Shown: one piece after another, positions 29,859 through 38,190 of the stretch
Layout of the letters: every line of letters begins with the position of its first letter
Numbering within the stretch: the stretch's first letter is position 1
NCBI RefSeq assembly: GCF_000425185.1
Contig: NZ_AULH01000011.1
Coordinates: forward strand, 124,001-188,000
Direction of reading: 5' to 3'
Length of the DNA: 64,000 nt
Source of the DNA: Pleomorphomonas koreensis DSM 23070
GTDB taxonomy: Bacteria > Pseudomonadota > Alphaproteobacteria > Rhizobiales > Pleomorphomonadaceae
Program-made: the position numbers and the translations under genes
Notes under the pieces: generated by a model
What the model was told of the DNA's origin: nothing
What the model saw: only the letters and a program-made list of their open reading frames with translations
The model's database searches: none

Positions 29859-30593
29859 ATGACCGAGGCCCTGTACCTCGACAACCCCTATCTGGAGCTT
29901 GCCGAAGCGACGGTCACCGCCGTCGGCACCGACGGCGGCCTCTGGGTCGACCGGTCGATCTTCTATCCGCAAGGCGGCGGTCAACCCGGCGACATCGGCT
30001 CCATCGAATGGGGGACGGGCTTCGTATCCAACATCAAGAACGCCGTCTACAGCCCTGACAGATCATCAATTATCCTCGTTCCGGAGGAAGGGCACGAGTT
30101 GCCGCAGCTCGGCCAGACCATCTTGCAGCGCGTCGACTGGCCGCGCCGCCACGCGCTGATGCGCATGCACACGGCCATGCATCTCCTCTCCGTGGTGCTG
30201 CCCTATCCGGTCACCGGCGGCCAGGTGGGCGTCGAGGAGGGCCGGCTCGACTTCGACCTGTCCGATGGCGAGACGGTGGAGAAGGTGTCGGCCACCGAGG
30301 CGCTCAACGCGCTGATCCGCGCCGATCACGCCGTCACCACCGAGTGGATCACCGACGAGGAGCTGGCCGCCAATCCGGCGCTGGTCAAGACGATGAAGGT
30401 GAAGCCGCCGACCGGCGCCGGCCGGGTGCGGCTGGTCCGCATCGGCCCCGACATCGACCTTCAGCCCTGCGGCGGTACGCACGTGCGATCGACGGGCGAA
30501 ATCGGCGAGGTCCACATCACCAAGATCGAGAACAAGGGCCGCATCAACCGTCGCGTCCGCCTGCGTTTCGGCCCGCCGGCCGAGGCGGCCTGA
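29859..30593 (+). CDS. Alanyl-tRNA editing protein (AlaX)
   Basis: A 244-aa free-standing editing enzyme that hydrolyses Ser- (and Gly-) mischarged tRNA-Ala. Zinc motifs are HTAMHLL and CGGTHVRSTGEIG, in the order seen in the editing domain of AlaRS. The ATG at 29859 follows GGAGGACAAGCG. It lies between cysK (13 bp) and sseA (23 bp). Confidence 0.9.
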   Translation: MTEALYLDNPYLELAEATVTAVGTDGGLWVDRSIFYPQGGGQPGDIGSIEWGTGFVSNIKNAVYSPDRSSIILVPEEGHELPQLGQTILQRVDWPRRHALMRMHTAMHLLSVVLPYPVTGGQVGVEEGRLDFDLSDGETVEKVSATEALNALIRADHAVTTEWITDEELAANPALVKTMKVKPPTGAGRVRLVRIGPDIDLQPCGGTHVRSTGEIGEVHITKIENKGRINRRVRLRFGPPAEAA

Positions 30594-30616
30594 CGCTCTC
30601 ACCCGGAGGACTTCCG

Positions 30617-31477
30617 ATGGCCGTGCATCCCGACCGCCATTTCGTCACCGCCGACTGGCTGTCCCGCCATATCGGCGATCCCGACGTCGCCGTCGTCGAC
30701 GGCTCCTGGCACATGCCGGCGACCGGCCGCAGCGGCCGGGCCGAGTATCTGGCCGGCCACATCCCCGGCGCCGTGTTCTTCGACCTCGACGCCATCGCCG
30801 ACACGACGTCGCCGCTGCCGCACATGCTGCCGACGCCGGACGCCTTCGCGGCGGCGGTGGGGGCGCTCGGCATCCGCGACGGAGCGACCATCGTCGTCTA
30901 CGACAGCGTCGGCCTGTTCTCGGCGCCGCGCGTCTGGTGGAGCTTCCGCATCATGGGCGCGCACGACGTGGTGTTGCTCGACGGCGGCCTGCCGGCCTGG
31001 ATCGCCGCCGGCCTGCCGCTGGAAGCGGGCGAGCCGGCACCGGCGCCGGCCACCTTCGCGGCCCGTTTCGACCCGACGCCGGTTCGCAATTTCGACGAGG
31101 TGAAGGCGGCGCTCGGCGGACCGGCCCAGATCGTCGACGCCCGCTCGCCCGGCCGCTTCTCCGGCCGCGAGCCGGAGCCGCGCGCCGGCCTGCGCTCGGG
31201 CCACATGCCCGGCGCCATCAACCTGCCCTACGGCGAGCTGATCGACGACGGCCGGCTGAAGTCGGCGGCCGATCTCAGGGCGTTGTTCGCGGCCCGCGAT
31301 ATCGATCCGCTGAGACCGGTGATCGCCAGTTGCGGCTCGGGCGTGTCGGCGGCGGTGATCGCGCTCGCCCTCGACGTGATCGGGGCGAGCGATGTGGCCA
31401 TTTACGACGGCTCGTGGACCGAATGGGGCGGCCGCTCCGATTCGTCGGTGGAGGGCTCGTCAGTCGGCGGGGGCTGA
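30617..31477 (+). CDS. sseA: 3-mercaptopyruvate sulfurtransferase (rhodanese family)
   Basis: A 286-aa protein with two rhodanese domains. The active-site cysteine is in ASCGSGVSAAV near the C-terminus; CGSGV fits the mercaptopyruvate type rather than the CRxGx[RT] thiosulfate type. The N-terminal domain has DGSWHMPATGR and HIPGAVFFDLD. The ATG at 30617 follows CGGAGGACTTCCG. Its last 76 bp overlap, antisense, the 3' end of the DUF502 gene. Confidence 0.92.
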   Translation: MAVHPDRHFVTADWLSRHIGDPDVAVVDGSWHMPATGRSGRAEYLAGHIPGAVFFDLDAIADTTSPLPHMLPTPDAFAAAVGALGIRDGATIVVYDSVGLFSAPRVWWSFRIMGAHDVVLLDGGLPAWIAAGLPLEAGEPAPAPATFAARFDPTPVRNFDEVKAALGGPAQIVDARSPGRFSGREPEPRAGLRSGHMPGAINLPYGELIDDGRLKSAADLRALFAARDIDPLRPVIASCGSGVSAAVIALALDVIGASDVAIYDGSWTEWGGRSDSSVEGSSVGGG

Positions 31478-32175
31478 CGGTCGATGCCCTTGGCGAGGTT
31501 GCGGATCAGGCCGTCGGCGGCGTCGGCCGACTGGGCGGTGACGAGGCCGAAGGAGATGACGAACTTGGCGGCGTCCTCGACCGTCATGTCGAGGACGACG
31601 ACGTCCTCCCGCCGGATGAACACCAGATAGCCGCCGGTCGGGTTGGGCGTGGTCGGCACGTAGACGGTGAGCATGTCGTCGCCGCCCGCCAGCCGCTCGG
31701 CCACCTCGCCGCGCGTCGCGCCGGCGACGAAGCCGATCGTCCACAGGCCGGTGTGCGGAAAGCGCACCAGCGCCGCCTGCTTGAAGGAGTTGCCCTTGTC
31801 GGCCAGCACCGACGAGAAGATCTGCTTCAGCCCCTTGTAGAGGTTGCGCACCAGCGGCATGCGGTCGAAGATGTTCTCGGAGAAGGAAAAGATCGAGGCG
31901 CCGACGATGTTGGCGGTCAGAAAGCCGATCAGCGTGATCACCAGGACGGCGACCACCAGGCCGTAGCCGGGAACGCGGAATGGCAGATAGGTGTCCGGAT
32001 TGTAGGCTTCCGGCAGGTAGGGCTTCACCCAGCTGTCGATCCACGACACCATCGACCAGGTGATGTAGATGGTGATGCCGGCCGGGCCGGCCACCAGAAG
32101 GCCGGTCAGGAAGTAGTTCCGCAATCTCGTCACGCCCGCCGGTCCTTCCGATTCATCGCCCGACCACCCCTCCAT
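31402..32175 (-). CDS. DUF502 domain membrane protein
   Basis: A 257-aa protein with two N-terminal membrane helices (YFLTGLLVAGPAGITIYITW and the GYGLVVAVLVITLIGFLTA region), followed by a soluble domain with PLVRNLYKGLKQIFSS, VYVPTTPNPTGGYLVF and MTVEDAAKFVISFG, the hallmarks of DUF502. Function is unknown. The C-terminal 25 residues are Pro/Ser-rich, and their codons lie over the end of sseA on the other strand. The ATG at 32175 is chosen because the family N-terminus starts shortly after; an ATG at 32289 would add 38 residues. Confidence 0.85.
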   Translation of the reverse strand: MEGWSGDESEGPAGVTRLRNYFLTGLLVAGPAGITIYITWSMVSWIDSWVKPYLPEAYNPDTYLPFRVPGYGLVVAVLVITLIGFLTANIVGASIFSFSENIFDRMPLVRNLYKGLKQIFSSVLADKGNSFKQAALVRFPHTGLWTIGFVAGATRGEVAERLAGGDDMLTVYVPTTPNPTGGYLVFIRREDVVVLDMTVEDAAKFVISFGLVTAQSADAADGLIRNLAKGIDRQPPPTDEPSTDESERPPHSVHEPS

Positions 32176-32331
32176 ATTGCCCGCCTGTGGCGAACAAGTG
32201 AAGTTTTCCGTTGGGAGCGGTGCGCTTTCCCGCCAGGATGCGTCGCTGGGCGCGAAACACCCGTGGGTAAGCACGGCGACCGCCACCACGGAAGCTCATT
32301 GTCCTTGAGGGAATCAACTTCGTAACCTCTT

Positions 32332-33150
32332 ATGGAACAGACTGGCCGAAATGCGGCCTTTCGGCGTTGGGGTGTTCTCGTGAACGGCGAGCGTGACGAC
32401 AGATACGGCGGCGGGAGCGGTTCGTCCGGTTCCGGCGCCTTTGCGCTGTCGATGTGGTTCGCCATGGCGGGCCTGGCGCTGCTGTTCGCCATCGTCGCCC
32501 TCGTCTACGGCAACCCGACCCGCGACGCTGCCGCGGCGTTCGGCCGGCCGGCGATCGAGACCGGCTCCTCCGCTGCTGCCACCGGCGGCCGCAGCGACAT
32601 GGTCGGCGCGCCGGCACGCGACGGCGATGTCGCCGCCGAACTGGCGAAGGTTCGCATCGAGAACGCCGCGCTGCGGCAGGCCACCGAGCGGCTGGGTGGC
32701 CAGATCGAGTCCCTGTCGGAACGGCTCGATCGCATCGAAAGCCGCTTCTCTGAGATGACCGGCAGCATCGGCTCGCCGTCGGCGGCAACGCCCGGCGCCG
32801 CCGCCGGCCGGCCGACGGCCTCGCTCGACTTCGACGGACTGATGCCGACCAACGCCGCGCCGGACAGCGGCGCCGCCTATACCCAGTTCGGCATGGAGCT
32901 TGGCACCTACGGCGACCTCACCACGCTGAAAAGGGCGTGGTCGGACCTCGTCCGGCAGCATCCGGCACTGTTCGAAGGGCTGGACGGCCTTGCCACCATC
33001 CGCGACCGTGGCGGCCGCACCGATCTGCTGCTGATCGCCGGGCCGTTCCGCAACGCCGCCGACGCGGCAGCGCAATGCGGCAAGGCCGAGGCGGCCGGCA
33101 TCAGGTGCCTGCCGGCCTTCTATCTCGGCCAGCAGCTGTCGATGCACTGA
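32332..33150 (+). CDS. Membrane-anchored SPOR-like domain protein
   Basis: A 272-aa protein of unknown specific function. It has a short cytoplasmic tail rich in Gly/Ser, one membrane helix (FALSMWFAMAGLALLFAIVALVYG), a coiled-coil-like segment at about residues 100-145 (ELAKVRIENAALRQATERL), a linker, and a C-terminal region of about 80 residues (QFGMELGTYGDLTTLKRAWS to LLLIAGPFRNAADAAAQCGK) shaped like a SPOR domain, which in other proteins binds denuded septal peptidoglycan. The start is ATG 32332 or, with a better ribosome-binding site, GTG 32380. Confidence 0.7.
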   Translation: MEQTGRNAAFRRWGVLVNGERDDRYGGGSGSSGSGAFALSMWFAMAGLALLFAIVALVYGNPTRDAAAAFGRPAIETGSSAAATGGRSDMVGAPARDGDVAAELAKVRIENAALRQATERLGGQIESLSERLDRIESRFSEMTGSIGSPSAATPGAAAGRPTASLDFDGLMPTNAAPDSGAAYTQFGMELGTYGDLTTLKRAWSDLVRQHPALFEGLDGLATIRDRGGRTDLLLIAGPFRNAADAAAQCGKAEAAGIRCLPAFYLGQQLSMH

Positions 33151-33171
33151 TTTGGCGGAGCGAATGCGGCG

Positions 33172-33561
33172 TCAGGGGGCCTTCGACGCGCCAGGGGCCG
33201 GGCAGGCCGCCGCCGGATCGACCGAATAGGGGTCGCAGGCCGGCGTCTTGGCGGGCTGGAAGGCGACCTCGGTCTCGCGCAACAGCGCCTGCGCTTCCTC
33301 GGTCTGCTGCTGGCGCGCCACCGACAGCGCCATCATGGTCGAAGCGTCGTCGGAGGGCATGCGATCGCCCCGGCTCTGGGCGGCGAGCGCGGCGGCCAGC
33401 GCCGCCTGCTGGCTGGGGTCGCGCACCATCGATTTCTGCGGCGCGTCGTTGGATGCCACAGGCAGAAAGTCGGACGGTCCGCTGGCGCAGCCGGCAAGGA
33501 AAACGGCAGCCAGAACGGCGGCGGTGAGCGGCCTCAGGGCACGGGACGTCGGGAAGCGCAT
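33172..33561 (-). CDS. Small secreted lipoprotein
   Basis: A 129-aa predicted lipoprotein. The signal peptide ends in the lipobox LAGC (AAVLAAVFLAGCASGPSD). The mature part is Ala/Gln-rich with a helical middle, and two cysteines close to the C-terminus (ACDPYSVDPAAACP) could form a disulfide. I do not recognise a family. It converges on the SPOR-like gene with 21 bp between stops and is divergent from rimO. Confidence 0.7.
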   Translation of the reverse strand: MRFPTSRALRPLTAAVLAAVFLAGCASGPSDFLPVASNDAPQKSMVRDPSQQAALAAALAAQSRGDRMPSDDASTMMALSVARQQQTEEAQALLRETEVAFQPAKTPACDPYSVDPAAACPAPGASKAP

Positions 33562-33774
33562 GAAGCCTCGTTATTGTCGTTGTTGCCGGGACCATACACT
33601 AGCACCCAAGTCTTTGCGATTTCCTTTTCGTTGCGCCGCAAAAGGTGATCGTCGCGTGACGCTCCGCAGGGGTACGAGAACCGGCCGATTCCGGCCAATC
33701 GTCGTCGGTCCTCTTGACGGCGCGGGAAAAGCTCTCCATCCATCTCGGCCGCCAAACTCAGGATTTCGCCGAAA

Positions 33775-35109
33775 ATGACCCTCGATGCCCGCCCCGACAC
33801 CGCTCCGAAGATTTCCTTCGTCAGCCTCGGCTGCCCGAAGGCGCTGGTCGACAGCGAGCGCATCGTCACCCATCTCCGTTCGGAGGGCTACGAGATCGCC
33901 CGCCGCCACGACGGCGCCGACGTGGTGATCGTCAATACCTGCGGCTTCCTCGACAGCGCCAAGGCCGAAAGCCTCGACGCCATCGGCAAGGCGATGGCCG
34001 AGAACGGCAAGGTGATCGTCACCGGCTGCATGGGCGCCGAGCCCGAGCAGATTCGCGAGGCTTTCCCCGACGTGCTGGCGATCACCGGCCCGCAGGCCTA
34101 CGAGAGCGTGATGGGCGCCGTGCACGCGGCGATCCCGCCGGCCCACGATCCGTTCCTCGACCTGGTGCCGCCGCAGGGCGTCAAGCTGACGCCGCGCCAC
34201 TACGCCTATCTGAAGATTTCCGAGGGCTGCCACAACCGGTGCAGCTTCTGCATCATCCCCAAGCTCAGGGGCGATCTGGTGTCGCGGCCGGTGGTCGACG
34301 TGCTGCGCGAGGCGGAGAAGCTGGCCAAGGCCGGCGTCAAGGAACTGCTGGTCATCTCGCAGGACACCTCGGCCTACGGCGTCGATATCAAGTACCAGTC
34401 CGGCATCTGGAAGGACCGCGAGGTGAAGGCGCGCTTCCACGACCTCGCCGAGGCGCTGTCCGAATTCGGCATCTGGGTGCGCCTCCACTACGTCTACCCC
34501 TACCCGCACGTCGACGAGGTGATCCCGCTGATGGCCGAGGGCAAGGTATTGCCCTATCTCGACATTCCCTTCCAGCACGCCTCGCCGACGGTGCTGAGGG
34601 CGATGCGCCGGCCGGCCCATCAGGAGAAGACCGCCGACCGCATCCGCAAATGGCGCGAGGTCTGTCCCGATCTCGCCATCCGCTCCACCTTCATCGTCGG
34701 CTTCCCCGGCGAGACGGAACAGGACTTCGAGATGCTGCTCGACTGGCTCACCGAGGTGAAGCTCGAGCGTGTCGGCTGCTTCAAGTACGAGCCGGTGAAG
34801 GGCGCTGCCGCCAACGGCCTCGGCCTGCCCGCCGTGCCGCCCGAGGAGCAGGAGCGCCGCTGGCATCGCTTCATGGCGCACCAGCAGGGCATTTCGACCA
34901 AGCTGCTGCAACGGCGCGTGGGAAAACGCATCCCCGTCATCATCGACGAGGCGAACGGCACGATCGCCAAGGGCCGCTCCAAGTGGGACGCGCCGGAGAT
35001 CGACGGCGCCGTCCACCTCCAGAGCCGCCGGCCGATGCGCGTCGGCGACATCGTCACGGCCAGAATCGAGCGCGCCGACGCCTACGACCTCTGGGGCACG
35101 GTGGGCTGA
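33775..35109 (+). CDS. rimO: Ribosomal protein S12 methylthiotransferase
   Basis: A 444-aa radical-SAM enzyme that methylthiolates Asp88 of ribosomal protein S12. The N-terminal cluster domain has [22 protein letters not shown] and TGCMGAEP; the radical-SAM motif is [15 protein letters not shown]; a C-terminal TRAM domain follows. LGCPK and [16 protein letters not shown] separate RimO from MiaB. The ATG is at 33775. It converges on the M20 hydrolase with a 52-bp gap containing a 7-bp inverted repeat (ATGGACG/CGTCCAT, 35117-35135). Confidence 0.95.
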   Translation: MTLDARPDTAPKISFVSLGCPKALVDSERIVTHLRSEGYEIARRHDGADVVIVNTCGFLDSAKAESLDAIGKAMAENGKVIVTGCMGAEPEQIREAFPDVLAITGPQAYESVMGAVHAAIPPAHDPFLDLVPPQGVKLTPRHYAYLKISEGCHNRCSFCIIPKLRGDLVSRPVVDVLREAEKLAKAGVKELLVISQDTSAYGVDIKYQSGIWKDREVKARFHDLAEALSEFGIWVRLHYVYPYPHVDEVIPLMAEGKVLPYLDIPFQHASPTVLRAMRRPAHQEKTADRIRKWREVCPDLAIRSTFIVGFPGETEQDFEMLLDWLTEVKLERVGCFKYEPVKGAAANGLGLPAVPPEEQERRWHRFMAHQQGISTKLLQRRVGKRIPVIIDEANGTIAKGRSKWDAPEIDGAVHLQSRRPMRVGDIVTARIERADAYDLWGTVG

Positions 35110-35161
35110 GCGGGCAATGGACGCCGGCCGTCCATCACGCTCGATAGCGCCGTCGCCACCC

Positions 35162-36376
35162 TCACGCCTTGAGCAGGTCTCTCAGCGTCAGGGCGATTAC
35201 CTCGGTCGCCGCCTTGAGGTCGGAGAGGCGGACGTGCTCGTCGGCGGCGTGGGCGTTGGCTTCCAGGATGGAGCGCGGGCCGGCGCCGTAGAGCACGGTC
35301 GGGATGCCGGCGGCCGAATAGTGGCGGGCGTCGGTGTAGAGTGGCACGCCGGTCGGCTCGACGTCGACGCCGAGCACCTCCCTGGCATGGCCGGAGATGG
35401 CCGCCACCAGCCGATCGGCGCCGGGTAGTTCGCGCAAGGGCTCGGCCAGCATGATGCGCCGGCACTCGACCTCCAGCCCGTCGACCCTGGGCGCCGCCGC
35501 CGCGACCAACGCCACCAGCTTCTCCTCGACCTCGGTGCCGACCTCCTCGGGGATCAGCCGACGATCGAGGCGCAGGGCGACGCGGTCGGGCACCACGTTG
35601 GTGTTGATGCCGCCGGAGATCAGGCCGACGGTGAGCTTGGGCGAGCCGATGCCCTTCTCGGCCGATACGATGCCGCCCAGCCGGTGCCGCTCGTCGTAGA
35701 GCGCCTTCAGGATGGGAACGGCGTGCTCCAGCGCGTCGACGCCGGTCTCCGGCATTGCCGCGTGTGCCTGCCGGCCGCGCACGACGATCTCCATGTGCAG
35801 CACGCCGTTGTGGGCGGTGGTGATGGCGTAGGAGAAACCGGCGGAAATGGCGTAGTCGGGCTTCGACAGACCCTGCTCGATCAGGAAGGCCGGGCCGACG
35901 AAGCCGCCGGCCTCCTCGTCGAAGGTGAAATGCAGCTCCACCGTGCCGTCGAGTGGCAGGCCGGAGGCGATCAGCGCCTTCAGCGCGAAGGCGTAGGTGG
36001 CGAAGTCGGACTTGGAGACGGCGGCGCCGCGGCCGTAGACCGCCCCGCCCCGCTCCTCGGCGCCGTAGGGCTGCATGGTCCAGCCGGAGCCGGGCGGCAC
36101 CACGTCGCCGTGGGCGTTGAGGGCAATCACCGGCCCCTTCCCCGCCCCGAACACGTGGCGGACGATCAGGTTGGTCACCGAGCGCATGCCGTTCTGGCGC
36201 ACGAAGGGCTCCGGCACCGGATGCCGCTCGACGATGAAGCCGAGAGCTTCCAACCGGTCGGCGGCCACCTCGGCGATGGCGGCGCAGTCGCCGGGCGGAT
36301 TGTCGCTCGGCACCCTCACCAACGCTTTCAGGAAGTCGACCTCGGCCGCGAAGGCGGCGTCGACGATGGCTTTCAT
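35162..36376 (-). CDS. M20 family metallohydrolase (ArgE/DapE-like)
   Basis: A 404-aa zinc hydrolase of the M20 family. The metal and catalytic motifs are NAHGDVVPPG, then TFDEEAGG with the general-base glutamate, then a late RHYSAAGIPTVLYG. A dimerisation-domain insert follows HMEIVVRGRQAHAA. These enzymes cleave N-acyl, carbamoyl or peptide bonds of small amino-acid derivatives. The start overlaps the allC stop by four bases (ATGA), so the gene is translationally coupled to ureide catabolism. Its substrate may therefore be a ureide or a related carbamoyl compound; that is inference. Confidence 0.8.
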   Translation of the reverse strand: MKAIVDAAFAAEVDFLKALVRVPSDNPPGDCAAIAEVAADRLEALGFIVERHPVPEPFVRQNGMRSVTNLIVRHVFGAGKGPVIALNAHGDVVPPGSGWTMQPYGAEERGGAVYGRGAAVSKSDFATYAFALKALIASGLPLDGTVELHFTFDEEAGGFVGPAFLIEQGLSKPDYAISAGFSYAITTAHNGVLHMEIVVRGRQAHAAMPETGVDALEHAVPILKALYDERHRLGGIVSAEKGIGSPKLTVGLISGGINTNVVPDRVALRLDRRLIPEEVGTEVEEKLVALVAAAAPRVDGLEVECRRIMLAEPLRELPGADRLVAAISGHAREVLGVDVEPTGVPLYTDARHYSAAGIPTVLYGAGPRSILEANAHAADEHVRLSDLKAATEVIALTLRDLLKA

Positions 36377-37632
36377 GTCCGGTCCCCCGATGATGCGGCG
36401 TCCGCCGCCAGCCGCACCGCGGCCCCGACCAAGGCTTCCACGGCGAGGCCCATGTCGTCAACGGCGGCGAATTCGGCCGGGTTGTGGCTGATGCCGCCGC
36501 GACAGCGCACGAACAGCATGCCGACGTCGGTCAGATGGTGCATGGCGTGGCCGTCGTGGCCGGCGCCGGACGCGAGTCGCCGCTGCCCGAGACCGAGATC
36601 GCCGAGGGCAGCGGCGAAAGCCTCCTGCAGGCGCGCGGCGCAGGGTGTCGTCGGACTCTCGAAGAACTTCTCCATGCGGGCGGAGACCTTGCGGCCCGTC
36701 GCTATGGTCAGGAGGCGCGCTTCCAGTTCGGCGATGGCGGCATGGCGCGGTGCGTCGGCGTCGGCGCGGATATCGAGGGTGAAGGCCACTTCGGCCGGAA
36801 TGACGTTGACGGCGCCGGGCCTCGCCGCGATGCGACCGACGGTGGCCACCATCTGATGGGCGGCGCCCCGGCGCGCCACGTCCTCGATGGCCAGCATCAT
36901 CTCGGCGCTGGCGGCCAGCGCGTCGCGGCGCAGCGCCATCGGCACGGTGCCGGCGTGTCCCGCCTCGCCCGTCACGGTGATATTGAAACGCGACTGGCCG
37001 GCGATCGAGGTGACGACGCCGAGCGGCAGACCCTCGGCTTCCAGCACCGGCCCCTGCTCGATGTGCACTTCGAGATAGGCGACGGCCTCGTCGCGGCCAT
37101 AGGCGGCTGAGGCGGCCGCCTCGGGATCGCCGCCGAAGGCGACCAGCGCCTCGCGCAGCGACACGCCCTCGGCGTCGCGCGTGTCGAGATCGGACGGCAC
37201 CAGACAGCCGGCCAGCGCGGCGCTGGACACCAGCGTCGTCGGAAAGCGCACCCCCTCCTCGTCGCCGAAGGCCAGCACGTCGATGCCGAACGGCAGCGCG
37301 AGCCCGCGCGCCGCAATCTCCTCGACGGCGAGGATGCCGGCGACGACGCCGAGCATGCCGTCATAGCGGCCGGCATCGACCACCGTGTCGATGTGCGAGC
37401 CGATCAGCAGCCGGCGCTTCCGCTCCGGCTTCCACCGGCCGCGCACCGTGCCCAGCGGATCGACGGCGGTTTCGAGGCCGGCGGCGCGCATCCAGCCGGC
37501 GACATGATCGGCGGCCCGGCGGTGGGCGGGCGACAGGTAGAGGCGCGTCAGTCCGTTGTCGCCGTCGCTGAAGGCGGCGAGTTCGGCCAGCATGGCCTCG
37601 GCATGGGCGCCGAGTTGCTTCGGTGTCCTCAC
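36373..37632 (-). CDS. Allantoate amidohydrolase
   Basis: A 419-aa M20-type zinc enzyme of the AllC/HyuC group that removes ammonia from allantoate. Motifs: GSHIDTVVDAGRYDGMLGV, FGDEEGVRFPTT, EVHIEQGPVLE, ITVTGEAGHAGTVPM, and near the C-terminus SGAGHDGHAMHHL. It starts at GTG 37632, which overlaps the uraD stop (GTGA). The related enzymes N-carbamoyl-beta-alanine and hydantoinase-type amidohydrolases share the motifs, but coupling to uraD argues for allantoate. Confidence 0.85.
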   Translation of the reverse strand: MRTPKQLGAHAEAMLAELAAFSDGDNGLTRLYLSPAHRRAADHVAGWMRAAGLETAVDPLGTVRGRWKPERKRRLLIGSHIDTVVDAGRYDGMLGVVAGILAVEEIAARGLALPFGIDVLAFGDEEGVRFPTTLVSSAALAGCLVPSDLDTRDAEGVSLREALVAFGGDPEAAASAAYGRDEAVAYLEVHIEQGPVLEAEGLPLGVVTSIAGQSRFNITVTGEAGHAGTVPMALRRDALAASAEMMLAIEDVARRGAAHQMVATVGRIAARPGAVNVIPAEVAFTLDIRADADAPRHAAIAELEARLLTIATGRKVSARMEKFFESPTTPCAARLQEAFAAALGDLGLGQRRLASGAGHDGHAMHHLTDVGMLFVRCRGGISHNPAEFAAVDDMGLAVEALVGAAVRLAADAASSGDRT

Positions 37633-38138
37633 GGTGCGACCCGGTCCTCGATGCGGAAACGGAAGATGCGGGCGACCTCGTCGAGCGCCCGCTCGAATTC
37701 CGTCTCGGGGCTGTTGCCGAGCCGCTCCTCGAAGGACGCCAGGATGTCCGCCTTGGTGGCGCCGTGCACCGCGTAGATGAACGGGAAGCCGAAGCGTTCG
37801 CGATAGGCCTTGTTCAGCGCCTCGAAGCGGGCGAACTCCTCCGGCGACAGCGCGTCGAGCCCGGCGCCGGCCTGCTCGCGGCGCGAGTCGTCGGGGATGG
37901 AGCGCGCGCGCGTGGCAAGATCGGGATGGGCACGAATCAGCGCCAGCTTGGCGGCGCGGCCGGCGGCGCGCAGCGCCTGCTCGAAGGCGGCGACGATGGC
38001 CTCGCGATCGGGGAAGGGGCGCATTTCCTCGGCGGCCTCGGCCACCCAGGGGGAATACTCGGCAACGTCGCCGAAGGTGGCCATGAAGGCCTTGGCACCC
38101 AGGCCATTCACGGCCTGGACGGTCGTCGGAAGGGTCAT
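37629..38138 (-). CDS. uraD: 2-oxo-4-hydroxy-4-carboxy-5-ureidoimidazoline decarboxylase
   Basis: A 169-aa all-helical enzyme making S-allantoin from OHCU, the third step of urate breakdown. Conserved blocks are SPWVAEAAEEMRPF, IRAHPDLATRA and KAYRERFGFPFIYAVHGATK, with the catalytic histidine and glutamate region. The ATG at 38138 has GGGGACC upstream and gives the usual MTLPT start; ATGs at 38162 and 38207 are also in frame. It leads a coupled uraD-allC-M20 unit. Confidence 0.9.
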   Translation of the reverse strand: MTLPTTVQAVNGLGAKAFMATFGDVAEYSPWVAEAAEEMRPFPDREAIVAAFEQALRAAGRAAKLALIRAHPDLATRARSIPDDSRREQAGAGLDALSPEEFARFEALNKAYRERFGFPFIYAVHGATKADILASFEERLGNSPETEFERALDEVARIFRFRIEDRVAP

Positions 38139-38190
38139 CACGGTCCCCGTGCGGTCTTGCATATCCTTTACCGCCGCGAGGTTGGCAAAA

